NCBI GenBank assembly: GCA_044772875.1
Contig: CP173058.1
Coordinates: forward strand, 62,001 to 126,000
Reading direction: 5' to 3'
Source of the DNA: Morganella morganii_D
Lineage (GTDB): Bacteria; Pseudomonadota; Gammaproteobacteria; Enterobacterales; Enterobacteriaceae
Length of the DNA stretch: 64,000 nucleotides
Shown: positions 52,901 through 62,776 of the stretch, piece by piece
Layout: every line of letters starts with the position of its first letter
How positions within the stretch are numbered: position 1 is the first letter of the stretch
The notes under the pieces: generated by a model
What the model was told of the DNA's origin: nothing
The model's database searches: none
Seen by the model: the letters and a program-made list of their open reading frames with translations, nothing else
Made by a program: the position numbers and the translations under genes

Positions 52901-55900
52901 TTACTGTGCACGGATCCGTAATTCAGTGTCTGCCCGGCTGTTTATCCCGGCAAGTGCATGAATATCCGCAGATTTCGGCTTGACGAGGATAAACCGCCCG
53001 GCCTGTTCTGTCCATTCTCTGAGAATGTCGTCTGCTCTGGCGGAGCCGGTCAGGCGGCGGTGATCTTCCAGCATGCCGCGCAGATGTTCCAGCAGAACCG
53101 GCAGCCCGCTGATATCGCGGGTTTCCGCCATCTCCCGGTTGATACGCCCTGCGGCGGTGCCGTCTTCATCATAAAGATAGGCGAATCCGCCTGTCATGCC
53201 GGCAGCGAAGTTAATCCCGGTTTTGCCGAGCACACAGACAATCCCGCCGGTCATATATTCACAGCCGTTATCACCGACACCTTCGACAACCGCCAGTGCG
53301 CCGGAGTTACGGACGGCAAAGCGCTCTCCTGCACGGCCTGCGGCATAGAGTTTCCCGCCTGTGGCACCATACAGACAGGTATTTCCTGCGATAGTGGTAT
53401 CGTGAGCGGTAAACGCAGATCCCGGATGAGGATGCAGAACAATCTGTCCGCCCGCCATACCTTTACCAACGTAGTCGTTAGCATCTCCTGTGAGTGTCAG
53501 TTCAATACCGGCGGCATTCCAGACCCCGAAACTCTGCCCGGCTGTGCCGGTAAAATGCAGTTTCAGCGGAGAGGCGGCGATCCCGCTGTTGCCGTATAAC
53601 TCCGCTACGAAACCGGACAGCGCGGCCCCCACTGAGCGATCGGTATTGCGGATATCATAATAAAATGCACGGGATTGCTGTGTCTGCACACAGGTGCGGG
53701 TATCCTCCAGGATGTGCCGGTTCAGTTCCCCCTTATCAAACGGCGGATTGGTTTGTGAACAGAACAGGGCTGCACCCTCATGCGGTACCGGTGATACCAG
53801 CAGAGCGGACAGATCCAGTTTTTGCTGCCGGGCGGTGGTACCTTCAATTCTGACCAGTAAATCGGTATGGCCGATAAGATCGGTCAGTTTTCTCACTCCC
53901 AGTTGCGCCATCAGCTCACGGGTTTCCTGTGCAATAAAGCGGAAATAATTCATCACCCGCTCCGGCAGGCCGTGATAGTGATCGCGGCGCAGGGTTTCAT
54001 CCTGGGTTGCCACGCCGGTGGCACAGTTATTCAGGTGGCAGATACGCAGATATTTGCAGCCGAGTGCGACCATCGGCCCGGTGCCGAAACCAAAGCTTTC
54101 CGCCCCGAGAATGGCGGCTTTGATAATATCCAGCCCGGTTTTCAGTCCGCCATCCGTCTGTAAACGGATTTTATGGCGCAGACCGTTGCTCACCAGCGCC
54201 TGCTGGGCTTCAGCGAGTCCCAGCTCCCACGGTGTGCCCGCGTATTTGACTGAGGTGAGCGGGCTGGCTCCGGTACCGCCGTCATATCCCGAAATGGTGA
54301 TGAAATCGGCATAGGCTTTGGCCACGCCGGTGGCAATGGTGCCGACCCCCGGTTCAGAAACCAGTTTGACGGAAATCAGTGCTTCCGGGTTAACTTGTTT
54401 GAGATCGAAAATCAACTGTGCCAGGTCTTCGATAGAGTAAATATCATGGTGCGGCGGCGGGGAAATCAGTGTTACGCCGGGCACAGAATAACGCAGCGAG
54501 GCGATATACGGGGTGACTTTGTCCCCCGGCAACTGGCCGCCTTCGCCGGGTTTCGCCCCCTGTGCCACTTTAATCTGGATAACCCGCGCGCTGCGCAGAT
54601 AACCCGGTGTCACACCAAAGCGGCCGGAAGCCACCTGTTTGATTTTGGAATTTTTTTCCGTACCGAACCGCGCCGGGTCCTCACCGCCCTCGCCGGAGTT
54701 GGAACTGCCGCCGAGCCGGTTCATCGCGACAGCCAGCGCCTCATGGGCTTCCGGACTCAGTGCGCCGATAGACATGGCGGCTGTATCAAAGCGTGAAAAC
54801 AGGGATTCGGCAGATTCAGTTTCATCAACACTGATGGATTGTGTGTCTGTGCGCAGTGCCAGCAGATCCCGCAGCATTGCTGCCGGGCGGCCGTTTACCA
54901 GAGCAGCATAATGCTGATAATCCGCATAATTTCCGTTGTGAACCGCTTTCTGCAATGCCGCAATCACATCCGGGTTATAGGCATGATATTCACTGTTGTG
55001 GATGTATTTCAGCAGGCCGCCAGCATCGAGCGGTTTGCGCGGCAGCCAGGCGAGGCGGGACAGGTTATGCAGATCCTGCTGAAAATCACTGAAATCCGCA
55101 CCGCCAATCCGGTTCGGCACACCCCGGAAACAGAGTTCTGCCACCGAATCACTCAGACCGACAGCTTCAAACAGTTTGGCACAGCGGTATGAGGAGACCG
55201 CGGAGATCCCCATTTTGGACATGATTTTATACAGACCTTTGTTGATACCGTTGCGGTAGTTGAGTAATACCTGTGCCGGTGAGTGTGTGAGGACATTATC
55301 ACTGCACAGTTTCAGCAGGGATTCACAGGCAAGATAAGGATAAATTGCCGTAGCACCGAACCCGAGCAGCACAGCAAAATGGTGCGGGTCACGGGCACCG
55401 GCGGTTTCGGTAATAATGTTGGCGTCACAGCGCAGGCTCTGACTGACCAGGCGTTGCTGTACTGCCCCCACTGCCATCGGTGCCGGGATCGGCAGAGTAT
55501 CCGGAGTGATTTTACGGTCGCTCAGTACCACCAGAACCGTACCGGCGCGGACGGCGGCTTCCGCGTTATCACACAGGGTGCGGATCGCCTGTTCCAGCGT
55601 TGTTTCCTGCGGATTAAAACAGAGTGACAGATGTTCCGCGCGGTAATAATCCGGGTCGCGGCTCAGCAGCTGTTCAAAATCCGTGTGCATCAGTACCGGC
55701 GAGGCCATACTCAGCCGGTGAGCCTGGCCTTCTGCTTCGCAGAAGACATTCATTTCCCGGCCGATGCTGGTCGCCAGTGACATTACATGAGCTTCACGAA
55801 GCGGATCCACCGGCGGGTTGGTCACCTGGGCAAATTGCTGGCGGAAATAATCATAAATCAGACGCGGGCGTGCGGAGAGTACCGCAAACGGGGTATCATC

Positions 55901-57358
55901 CCCCATTGAGCCCACCGCTTCCTGGCCGTTTTCCCCCAGCACCCGCAGTACCTGCTCCAGTTCTTCCAGGGTATACCCGAACTGTTTCTGATACACCGCC
56001 AATTGTGCATCATCAAGTACACGCTGCGGCGGCGTTTCATTCATCAGATCCTGATACGGCGTAAGCCGCAGAACATTTTTTTCCAGCCAGGATTTGTACG
56101 GATGACGGGTTTTGAGATCGTTATCTGTTTCGCGGGTATGCAGTATGCGGCCTTCCTGTGTATCAATCACCAGCAGTTCACCCGGCCCGACACGGCCTTT
56201 TTCCGTGACTTCATCCGGCTGATAATCCCAGATGCCGATTTCGGAGGCACAGGTGATCAGTTTATCCGTGGTAATGACATAGCGGGCAGGGCGCAGCCCG
56301 TTGCGGTCGAGATTACAGGCGGCATAGCGCCCGTCAGAGATAACAATCCCGGCCGGGCCATCCCACGGCTCCATATGCATGGAATTAAAATCAAAAAAGG
56401 CGCGCAGGTCGTCATCCATATCCGGATGATTCTGCCAGGCCGGCGGCACCAGCAGGCGCATAGCACGCACCAGATCCATCCCGCCGTTGAGAAACAGTTC
56501 CAGCATATTATCCAGTGAACTGGAATCCGAACCTGTTTCATTGACAAACGGGGCGGCGGTAATAAGATCCGGGATCAGCGGTGTGCGGAATTTATAGGCA
56601 CGGGCGCGTGCCCACTCGCGGTTACCGGTGATAGTGTTGATTTCGCCGTTATGAGCGAGATAGCGGAATGGCTGAGCCAGCGGCCAGCGCGGTACAGTAT
56701 TGGTTGAAAAGCGCTGATGAAACAGGCAGATAGCAGATTCCATTCTCAGATCAGCCAAATCAGGATAAAAACGCGGCAGATCGGCGGCCATGCACAGGCC
56801 TTTGTAAATTGTCACCAGATTGGACAAACTACAGATATAAAAATCCGGGTCGCTGATGCGTTTTTCGATACGGCGGCGGGCCATAAACAGACGGCGTTCC
56901 AGATCCCGTGCGCGCCAGCCTGCCGGGGCATTAATAAAGACCTGCTCAATCTGCGGCATACCGGCGAGGGCGATTTCGCCGAGGATTTCCGGTCTGACCG
57001 GTACTTTGCGCCAGCCTGCGATAAACAGGGTTTCGTCAGCCAGCTCTTCTTCGATAATTTTGCGGCAGAATTGTGCAATCGCCGGCTCCTGACTGAGAAA
57101 CAGCATGCCGACTGCATAATTACGCGCCAGACGCCATTCATTCTCCGCAGCAATCATCTGAAAGAAGCGATCGGGTTTTTGTAATAATAAACCGCAGCCG
57201 TCCCCGGTTTTACCGTCGGCGAGGATCGCACCGCGATGCTGCATCCGCGCCAGCCCGCTGATAGCGGTACGCACGACTTTATGGCTGGGTTGTCCTTCGA
57301 GGTGGGCAATCAGGCCGAAACCGCAGTTGTCCTTATCCTGTGACGGGTTATAAAGCAT
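52901..57358 (-). CDS. gltB: Glutamate synthase large subunit
   Basis: A 1485-residue enzyme (E. coli about 1486 after the start) making two glutamates from glutamine and 2-oxoglutarate. A short propeptide precedes the catalytic Cys12 (DNCGFG), which becomes residue 1 of the mature glutaminase domain. The FMN synthase domain carries the 3Fe-4S cysteines in CKYLRICHLNNCATG, and the C-terminal beta-helix carries gxxGxxxG repeats (GKGMAGG, GNTCLYGATGG). The start MLYNPS at 57358 has AAGGGG six bases upstream; an ATG 18 bases further up is possible. In E. coli Lrp and other regulators control this operon. Confidence 0.98.
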   Translation of the reverse strand: MLYNPSQDKDNCGFGLIAHLEGQPSHKVVRTAISGLARMQHRGAILADGKTGDGCGLLLQKPDRFFQMIAAENEWRLARNYAVGMLFLSQEPAIAQFCRKIIEEELADETLFIAGWRKVPVRPEILGEIALAGMPQIEQVFINAPAGWRARDLERRLFMARRRIEKRISDPDFYICSLSNLVTIYKGLCMAADLPRFYPDLADLRMESAICLFHQRFSTNTVPRWPLAQPFRYLAHNGEINTITGNREWARARAYKFRTPLIPDLITAAPFVNETGSDSSSLDNMLELFLNGGMDLVRAMRLLVPPAWQNHPDMDDDLRAFFDFNSMHMEPWDGPAGIVISDGRYAACNLDRNGLRPARYVITTDKLITCASEIGIWDYQPDEVTEKGRVGPGELLVIDTQEGRILHTRETDNDLKTRHPYKSWLEKNVLRLTPYQDLMNETPPQRVLDDAQLAVYQKQFGYTLEELEQVLRVLGENGQEAVGSMGDDTPFAVLSARPRLIYDYFRQQFAQVTNPPVDPLREAHVMSLATSIGREMNVFCEAEGQAHRLSMASPVLMHTDFEQLLSRDPDYYRAEHLSLCFNPQETTLEQAIRTLCDNAEAAVRAGTVLVVLSDRKITPDTLPIPAPMAVGAVQQRLVSQSLRCDANIITETAGARDPHHFAVLLGFGATAIYPYLACESLLKLCSDNVLTHSPAQVLLNYRNGINKGLYKIMSKMGISAVSSYRCAKLFEAVGLSDSVAELCFRGVPNRIGGADFSDFQQDLHNLSRLAWLPRKPLDAGGLLKYIHNSEYHAYNPDVIAALQKAVHNGNYADYQHYAALVNGRPAAMLRDLLALRTDTQSISVDETESAESLFSRFDTAAMSIGALSPEAHEALAVAMNRLGGSSNSGEGGEDPARFGTEKNSKIKQVASGRFGVTPGYLRSARVIQIKVAQGAKPGEGGQLPGDKVTPYIASLRYSVPGVTLISPPPHHDIYSIEDLAQLIFDLKQVNPEALISVKLVSEPGVGTIATGVAKAYADFITISGYDGGTGASPLTSVKYAGTPWELGLAEAQQALVSNGLRHKIRLQTDGGLKTGLDIIKAAILGAESFGFGTGPMVALGCKYLRICHLNNCATGVATQDETLRRDHYHGLPERVMNYFRFIAQETRELMAQLGVRKLTDLIGHTDLLVRIEGTTARQQKLDLSALLVSPVPHEGAALFCSQTNPPFDKGELNRHILEDTRTCVQTQQSRAFYYDIRNTDRSVGAALSGFVAELYGNSGIAASPLKLHFTGTAGQSFGVWNAAGIELTLTGDANDYVGKGMAGGQIVLHPHPGSAFTAHDTTIAGNTCLYGATGGKLYAAGRAGERFAVRNSGALAVVEGVGDNGCEYMTGGIVCVLGKTGINFAAGMTGGFAYLYDEDGTAAGRINREMAETRDISGLPVLLEHLRGMLEDHRRLTGSARADDILREWTEQAGRFILVKPKSADIHALAGINSRADTELRIRAQ

Positions 57359-58000
57359 AGGTGGCCCCTTTTGCATGTCTCACATTACGCCGCATTCCTG
57401 CGGCAAAGCTGTTTCCGGGCCTCAGTCAGCCCCTGCTGACGACATATATCTCAGCAAAAGGTATTGTGATGTTATGTTTGTGCCGCGACCGGCAGTGAAT
57501 AATTATTATATCGGTGCTGACCACAGGTGATCCGGAACGTCATTTTTCAACTTACCGGGAAATACTATTGCGGTCAAATATCAGGTAGCGGACAGTATGT
57601 GAGCATGGTTTTTACGATAATTTAATGAAAAAAAACTATTTTCAGGATTTTAATCCGCTGTTTCTGCAAACAGACAGTCGTTTTTTTGTGTGATGTACAT
57701 CACTGTTTTTTGCGGGTTATTACCGCGCAGCATGGGCATTTTTATTTATAACCTGATTTTATCTGCTCTGTTTCTGCTAATTTACAGATAAATATCGTGT
57801 TTTTAATTTTATTCAGATAAAAAACAGTGCAGGGTGGTAATCCGGCCATATTATCCGGCGGACGATACGCATAACGCCGGTTAATTTGATTTTTTATTTA
57901 ATCCGCTATGATGAGTACAGGAAACAATCACTGCCGGAAACGCAGTGATCCGCCAATTTTACGTTATGATATTAACCCTCATTCAGCGGGTGGAGCAGGT
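57359..58000. other. Divergent control region between gltB and arcB
   Basis: About 640 bases carrying promoters for gltBD (left) and arcB (right). In E. coli yhcC lies here; it is missing and I see no remnant. The middle is AT-rich with A/T tracts (57620-57680), which would suit Lrp or IHF, and holds one CRP-like site. The frame ahead of arcB is open from 57908 but has no ribosome site there. Confidence 0.5.
57689..57704. promoter_or_regulatory. CRP-like binding site
   Basis: TGTGATGTACATCACT matches TGTGA-N6-TCACA at 9 of 10 defined positions and contains a perfect 14-bp palindrome (57690-57703). FNR half-sites (TTGAT) fit less well. It lies 331 bases from the gltB start and about 300 from arcB; which promoter it serves is not clear. 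Confidence 0.55.
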
Positions 58001-60334
58001 ATGAAATTGCTACGCGGTTTAGCACAATATTATGTTGATTTACTGATGAAACTGGGACTGGTCCGGTTTTCGTTATTGCTGGCATCGGGACTGGTGGTGC
58101 TGGCGATGGTGGTGCAGATTGCCGTCACCATGCTGCTTCAGGGGGAAGTGCAGAGTATCGACCTGGTCCGCTCTATCTTCTTCGGCCTGCTGATCACGCC
58201 GTGGGCGGTCTATTTTATGTCTGTTGTTGTTGAACAGCTCGAGGAATCCCGCCAGCGCCTGTCCGGGCTGGTCAGTAAACTGGAAGTGATGCGCAAACGG
58301 GATCTGGAGCTCAACGAACAGCTGAAAGAGAATATCACCCAGCTGAATCAGGAAATTACCGAGCGCGAAAAAGTCGAGGGTGAGCAGGTTATTCTGCTGG
58401 ACAAACTGAAGAAAGAGATCAGCCGCCGCGAACAGACCCAGCTCGAATTTGAACAGCAATCTGTCCTGCTGCGCTCTTTCCTTGATGCCTCGCCTGACCT
58501 GGTCTATTACCGCAATGAGAAAAACGAGTTTTCCGGCTGTAACCGCGCGATGGAATTGCTCACGGGACGCAGTGAAAAATTGTTGCGCGGCCTGACCCCG
58601 CGGGATATTTATGACCCGGAAATCGCCGATAAGGTGATGGAAACGGACGAAAAAGTCTTCCGTCATAATGTTTCGCTCACTTATGAGCAGTGGCTGGTAT
58701 ATCCGGACGGGCGCAAAGCCTGTTTTGAACTGCGCAAAGTGCCGTTCTATGACAGTGTCGGTAAGCGTCACGGCCTGATGGGCTTCGGCCGTGATATCAC
58801 CGAACGTAAGCGCTATCAGGAGGCGATTGAAAACGCCAGCCGCGAGAAAACCACCTTTATCTCCACCATCAGCCATGAACTGCGTACACCGCTGAACGGG
58901 ATTGTCGGACTGAGCCGCATTCTGCTGGATACGGATCTGAATCCGGAGCAGGAAAATTACCTGAAAACTATTCATGTCAGCGCGGTCACCCTCGGCAACA
59001 TCTTCAATGATGTGATTGAGATGGACAAACTGGAGCGGCGTAATGTCCGCCTTGATACCCAGCCGGTGAATTTCACGGAATTTATTTCTGATCTGGAAAA
59101 TCTGTCCGGCCTGCTGGTGCAGCCGAAAGGGCTTCAGTTTACCCTTGACCTGATTCAGCCGGTGCCGTCCGTGATCATGGCGGATGGTACCCGTCTGCGC
59201 CAGATCCTGTGGAATCTTATCGGCAACGGCGTGAAATTTACCCGTGAGGGCGGCATTACGGTGACGATATGGCGTGAAGCCAATGACATGCTCTGCTTTG
59301 AGGTACGGGATTCCGGCATCGGTATTCCGGAGGATGAGCTGGAAAAAATCTTCGCCATGTATTACCAGGTGACTGACAGCGCGGGCGGACGTCCTGCCAC
59401 CGGTACCGGTATCGGCCTGGCGGTTTCCCGCCGTCTGGCACAGGCGATGGGCGGCGATATCACGGTAACCAGTGAGCCGGGCAAAGGCTCCTGCTTTACG
59501 CTGTCAGTCTGTGCGCCTGCACAGGACGCCCGGACAGAGGACGGGGCTGACGATCTGCTGCTGCCTGCCCTGAATATCCTGCTGGTGGAGGATATTGAGC
59601 TGAATGTGGTGGTGGCGCGATCTGTCCTGGAAAAACTGGGCAATACCGTGGATGTTGCGATGAACGGCCGTGATGCGCTGGCGATGTTTTCGCCGGAAGA
59701 GTACGACCTTGTGCTGCTGGATATTCAGCTGCCGGATATGAGCGGGCTGGATATCGCCCGCGAGCTGCATCAGCGTTATCAGCCGGACTCTCTGCCGCCG
59801 CTGGTGGCACTGACCGCCAACGTGCTGAAAGACAAAAAAGAGTATCTGGATGCCGGTATGGATGATGTGCTGAGCAAACCTCTTGCTGTGGGCGCTCTGA
59901 CGCAGATGATAGCGAAATTCTGGGGGGACGGCAGTGAGGCATTGCCTGCTGAGGAAAACGGCTCAGCGGCGTCTGAGGACGTGTATGTGCAGTCGCTGGA
60001 TCTGGAGATGCTGAACCAGTATATCGAACTGGTGGGACCGAAACTGATCGAAGACAGCCTGGATGTGTTCGAAAAAATGATGCCGGGCTACCTGGCTATC
60101 CTGAATTCCAACATGGTGGCGAAAGATCGCAAAGGCATTGCGGAAGAAGGGCACAAAATCAAAGGCGCGGCCGGGTCTGTCGGGCTTATCCATCTGCGGC
60201 AGGTTGCGCAGCAGATCCAGTCACCGGATTTACCGGCATGGGATGACAATGTGCAGGAGTGGGTCGATGAACTGAATCACGATTGGGAAAGTCAGGTGGG
60301 GATTTTAAGAAACTGGCTGGCAAATCGCAGGTAA
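58001..60334 (+). CDS. arcB: Aerobic respiration sensor histidine kinase ArcB
   Basis: A 777-residue tripartite kinase (E. coli 778) that reads quinone redox state and phosphorylates ArcA. Two membrane helices (about 20-45 and 57-77), a coiled-coil linker (to about 150), and a PAS domain (about 155-270) with the redox cysteines Cys180 and Cys241 both conserved. The kinase has His292 (SHELRTPLNG) and ATP boxes DSGIGIP and GTGIGLAVSRR, then a receiver with Asp574 (LLDIQLPDM) and Hpt domain with His718 (EEGHKIKGAAGS). The start at 58001 has GGAG five bases upstream and matches E. coli. Confidence 0.98.
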   Translation: MKLLRGLAQYYVDLLMKLGLVRFSLLLASGLVVLAMVVQIAVTMLLQGEVQSIDLVRSIFFGLLITPWAVYFMSVVVEQLEESRQRLSGLVSKLEVMRKRDLELNEQLKENITQLNQEITEREKVEGEQVILLDKLKKEISRREQTQLEFEQQSVLLRSFLDASPDLVYYRNEKNEFSGCNRAMELLTGRSEKLLRGLTPRDIYDPEIADKVMETDEKVFRHNVSLTYEQWLVYPDGRKACFELRKVPFYDSVGKRHGLMGFGRDITERKRYQEAIENASREKTTFISTISHELRTPLNGIVGLSRILLDTDLNPEQENYLKTIHVSAVTLGNIFNDVIEMDKLERRNVRLDTQPVNFTEFISDLENLSGLLVQPKGLQFTLDLIQPVPSVIMADGTRLRQILWNLIGNGVKFTREGGITVTIWREANDMLCFEVRDSGIGIPEDELEKIFAMYYQVTDSAGGRPATGTGIGLAVSRRLAQAMGGDITVTSEPGKGSCFTLSVCAPAQDARTEDGADDLLLPALNILLVEDIELNVVVARSVLEKLGNTVDVAMNGRDALAMFSPEEYDLVLLDIQLPDMSGLDIARELHQRYQPDSLPPLVALTANVLKDKKEYLDAGMDDVLSKPLAVGALTQMIAKFWGDGSEALPAEENGSAASEDVYVQSLDLEMLNQYIELVGPKLIEDSLDVFEKMMPGYLAILNSNMVAKDRKGIAEEGHKIKGAAGSVGLIHLRQVAQQIQSPDLPAWDDNVQEWVDELNHDWESQVGILRNWLANRR

Positions 60335-60455
60335 AAAATAACCCCAACCGAAGTTGGGGTGCGCGAATACTGCGCCAACACCAGGGAAACTGGTTCACCC
60401 GCGACAACTATTTATCGTTATTTAGGCGAGTGATGAAATAGGCTCTTACATCATA
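60333..60455 (-). ncRNA. arcZ: Small regulatory RNA ArcZ (RyhA/SraH)
   Basis: On the minus strand, 60361-60389 reads the highly conserved ArcZ core (TTTCCCTGGTGTTGGCGCAG, then TATTCGCGC), directly followed by the terminator stem ACCCCAAC/GTTGGGGT (60341-60360) and six T (60333-60338). The core pairs with target mRNAs after Hfq binding and RNase E processing. In E. coli ArcZ activates rpoS, represses several mRNAs, is itself repressed by ArcA, and is encoded at the same place, convergent with arcB. The 3' end overlaps the arcB stop codon. The 5' end is approximate: possible -10 elements are TATGAT (60450-60455) and TATGTT (60464-60469), giving a start near 60443 or 60457. Confidence 0.92.
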
Positions 60456-60575
60456 CAGGCTTCAACATAGCAAAGATAAGTATTTTTGTTACAAGATTCA
60501 TTAAAAACTGTGATGAAGATTGGTGTTTGCACCTCTAAAGGGTTAAGCATTAATCTACTACAAAAGGAGTCAGAC

Positions 60576-61226
60576 ATGAAATCTGTTGGTATTGTTTTAA
60601 GTGGATGCGGTGTTTTCGACGGCAGTGAAATCCATGAATCCGTTCTTTCACTGCTCAGTTTAACCCAATCCGGTGCTCAGGTGTATTTTTTTGCACCGGA
60701 TGAACCTCAACGCACTGTTATCAATCACCTTTCCGGTGAGGAAAAATCAGAGAAGCGCAATATGCTGGAAGAGTCAGCGCGGATTTCCCGCAGACAAATC
60801 CGCCCGCTGGCAGAAGCGGATGCTTCACAGCTGGATGCACTGATTGTTCCGGGCGGTTTTGGTGCCGCAAAAAATCTGTGCGATTTTGCAGTAAAAGGTG
60901 CAGCCTGTGAAATTGATAAATATTTTTTATTGTTGTCGCGTGAAATGTTGTCTCAGGGCAAACCAATGGGATTTATATGTATCGCGCCGGTGATGATCCC
61001 GAAAATTGTTAATTCATCAGTTCAGCTTACTATTGGTAATGATTCGGATATTGCTGCGGCGATAGCAGAAATGGGCGGTGTGCATGTCAGTTGTACGGTG
61101 GATAATATCGTCGTAGACGAAACCCATAAAATCGTGACAACCCCTGCTTATATGCTGGCTGAGAACATTGCACAGGCACAGATAGGGATTGATAAACTCG
61201 TGAAGAAAGTGCTCGAAATGGCCTGA
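60576..61226 (+). CDS. elbB: DJ-1/PfpI-family protein ElbB (glyoxalase III-like)
   Basis: A 216-residue protein (E. coli 217) with the class-I glutamine-amidotransferase-like fold: GCGVFDGSEIHE near the N-terminus, LIVPGGFGAAKNL, and the nucleophile-elbow Cys in GFICIAPVM. E. coli ElbB has weak glyoxalase activity; its real role is unclear. The start MKSVGIVL at 60576 has AAGGAG upstream. It precedes mtgA by six bases. Confidence 0.95.
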   Translation: MKSVGIVLSGCGVFDGSEIHESVLSLLSLTQSGAQVYFFAPDEPQRTVINHLSGEEKSEKRNMLEESARISRRQIRPLAEADASQLDALIVPGGFGAAKNLCDFAVKGAACEIDKYFLLLSREMLSQGKPMGFICIAPVMIPKIVNSSVQLTIGNDSDIAAAIAEMGGVHVSCTVDNIVVDETHKIVTTPAYMLAENIAQAQIGIDKLVKKVLEMA

Positions 61227-61232
61227 TAAAGG

Positions 61233-61955
61233 ATGAAGGAAATGATGGGGAGGATATTGCGGTTTCTGCGAAAAATAGTTGTTTTTGTTATGTTGTTATG
61301 GGTAACAATGATAATTTTGTTCGCATTCCTCCCTGTCCCTTACTCCATGGTGATGCTGGAAAGGCAGGTTTCGGCATGGTCAACATTCAATTTTTCTTAT
61401 GTCGCTCACAGTACATGGGCAGGCGAAGACGCTATTTCGCCCCGGATGAAGCTGGCGGTGATTGCGTCTGAGGATCAGAATTTTCCTGTGCATCACGGTT
61501 TTGATTTTGGCGCCATCTCCGATGCACTCACCAAAAGCGGCAAAAAAGGCCGTGCAGCCCGCGGGGCATCCACACTGAGCCAGCAGACGGTCAAGAACCT
61601 GTTCCTGTGGGACGGACGCAGCTGGGTACGTAAAGGGCTGGAAACGCTGCTGACGCCCGGTATTGAGCTGGTCTGGTCAAAGTCACGGATCCTGACGGTG
61701 TATCTCAATATCGCGGAGTTCGGACCGGGTATTTTCGGTGCGGAAGCGGCGGCGCAACACTTTTTCGGCAAAAGTGCAAAAAACCTGACCGCCGCAGAGG
61801 CCGCATTACTGGCCGCCGTCTTACCGAACCCTCACCGGCTGCATGCGGATAAACCCTCCGCGTATCTCCGCGGGCGTCAGCAGTGGATTCTGCATCAGAT
61901 GCAGTTATTGGGCGGAACAGAGTTCCTGAAGAAAAATAATCTGGCTGATAATTAA
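61233..61955 (+). CDS. mtgA: Monofunctional biosynthetic peptidoglycan transglycosylase
   Basis: A 240-residue GT51 enzyme (E. coli 242) polymerising lipid II into glycan strands. N-terminal membrane helix about 12-31, catalytic Glu in IASEDQNFPVHHGFD, then RGASTLSQQTVKNLFLW and KSRILTVYLNIAEFG motifs. Three starts (61233, 61242, 61245) are possible, as AAGG-type sites lie very close to each; I give the first. Confidence 0.95.
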   Translation: MKEMMGRILRFLRKIVVFVMLLWVTMIILFAFLPVPYSMVMLERQVSAWSTFNFSYVAHSTWAGEDAISPRMKLAVIASEDQNFPVHHGFDFGAISDALTKSGKKGRAARGASTLSQQTVKNLFLWDGRSWVRKGLETLLTPGIELVWSKSRILTVYLNIAEFGPGIFGAEAAAQHFFGKSAKNLTAAEAALLAAVLPNPHRLHADKPSAYLRGRQQWILHQMQLLGGTEFLKKNNLADN

Positions 61956-62137
61956 CCGTAGTATAATGAATTTATCTTACTGATTTGGTTTTTTGCAAAA
62001 AATCATAAGTAATTATAATGATGATCTCTGCTCAGACTTATTTGGTATAATATTCTTATAATTCGTTATTTATTGATATATCCTGTATTTTATCTGCCAC
62101 CGGACGCATGAGCGGAAAGCAGGCGATCAGAACGTTC
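61956..62137. other. AT-rich gap between mtgA and dolP
   Basis: About 180 bases, strongly AT-rich between 61960 and 62095, including TTTTTTGCAAAAAA (61990-62003 region), which may end the elbB-mtgA transcript. No gene. Confidence 0.35.
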
Positions 62138-62167
62138 ATAAAAAAAACCTGACATTAAGTCAGGTTT
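62138..62167 (-). terminator. Terminator after dolP
   Basis: A 9-bp stem (62145-62153 with 62159-62167) and 5-nt loop, with a T-run on the minus strand, ending the lpoA-yraN-diaA-dolP block. Confidence 0.85.
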
Positions 62168-62194
62168 CTTATCGGTTTCTGAAAGCGGGCGGGG

Positions 62195-62767
62195 TTAATT
62201 CAGCCAGGTAAAGGCCGTGGTGACTTTTTTCGCGCCATCCGTTTCACTGGCAATTTTCGCCGCTGCCGCTCCTTCCTGGCGGGTAACCACCCCTAACAGG
62301 AAAATCTCGCCGTTTTCAGTGATCACTTTGATATTTGCGGATTTGACCGCATCACTGGTCAGCAGTTTAGAGCGGACTTTAGTGGTGATCCAGGCGTCTT
62401 TCGATGCCGTCCCCAAATCAATCGGCGCACCCTGGCGGACTTCATTATACACCAGTTCGGTGCCGTCCACTTTGGCGGAAATTTCTTTTGCCCGCCGTGC
62501 CAGAGAGAGATCTTCCGTCTGACCAATCAGCAGGACTTTCCCCTGATAAGCCACCGGAATAATCCGTTGCTGTTTGATATCTTTATCTTTATTGAGCTGG
62601 CCGCTGACACGGGCTTCCAGTGTGCCGTCATCGACCTGTGTGCCGACAGAACGGGGGTCTGTGGCGGCTTTGGTCGCAACAGCCGCAGACCCGATAAGTG
62701 CTGCGCCGATACATCCCTGTAACAGTAACGCGCTGCAGATAAGTGCTGCCACGGGCACAATTCTCAT
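62195..62767 (-). CDS. dolP: Outer-membrane lipoprotein DolP (YraP), two BON domains
   Basis: A 190-residue lipoprotein (E. coli 191). Lipobox LLQGC with lipidated Cys19, then BON domain 1 (about 46-115) and BON domain 2 (about 122-190, with VKSANIKVITENGEIFLLGVV). It binds anionic phospholipids at the division site, supports outer-membrane integrity and BAM activity, and is a sigma-E target in E. coli. Confidence 0.96.
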   Translation of the reverse strand: MRIVPVAALICSALLLQGCIGAALIGSAAVATKAATDPRSVGTQVDDGTLEARVSGQLNKDKDIKQQRIIPVAYQGKVLLIGQTEDLSLARRAKEISAKVDGTELVYNEVRQGAPIDLGTASKDAWITTKVRSKLLTSDAVKSANIKVITENGEIFLLGVVTRQEGAAAAKIASETDGAKKVTTAFTWLN

Positions 62768-62776
62768 AATATCTCC

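Noticed and set aside
58073..58975. 300-codon open frame on the minus strand
   Set aside because: It is antisense to arcB; Phe/Gln-rich with no known fold, a mirror of the ArcB coding frame.
60341..60360. Stem right after arcB read as the arcB terminator
   Set aside because: There is no T-run on the plus strand; the T-run is on the minus strand and belongs to ArcZ.
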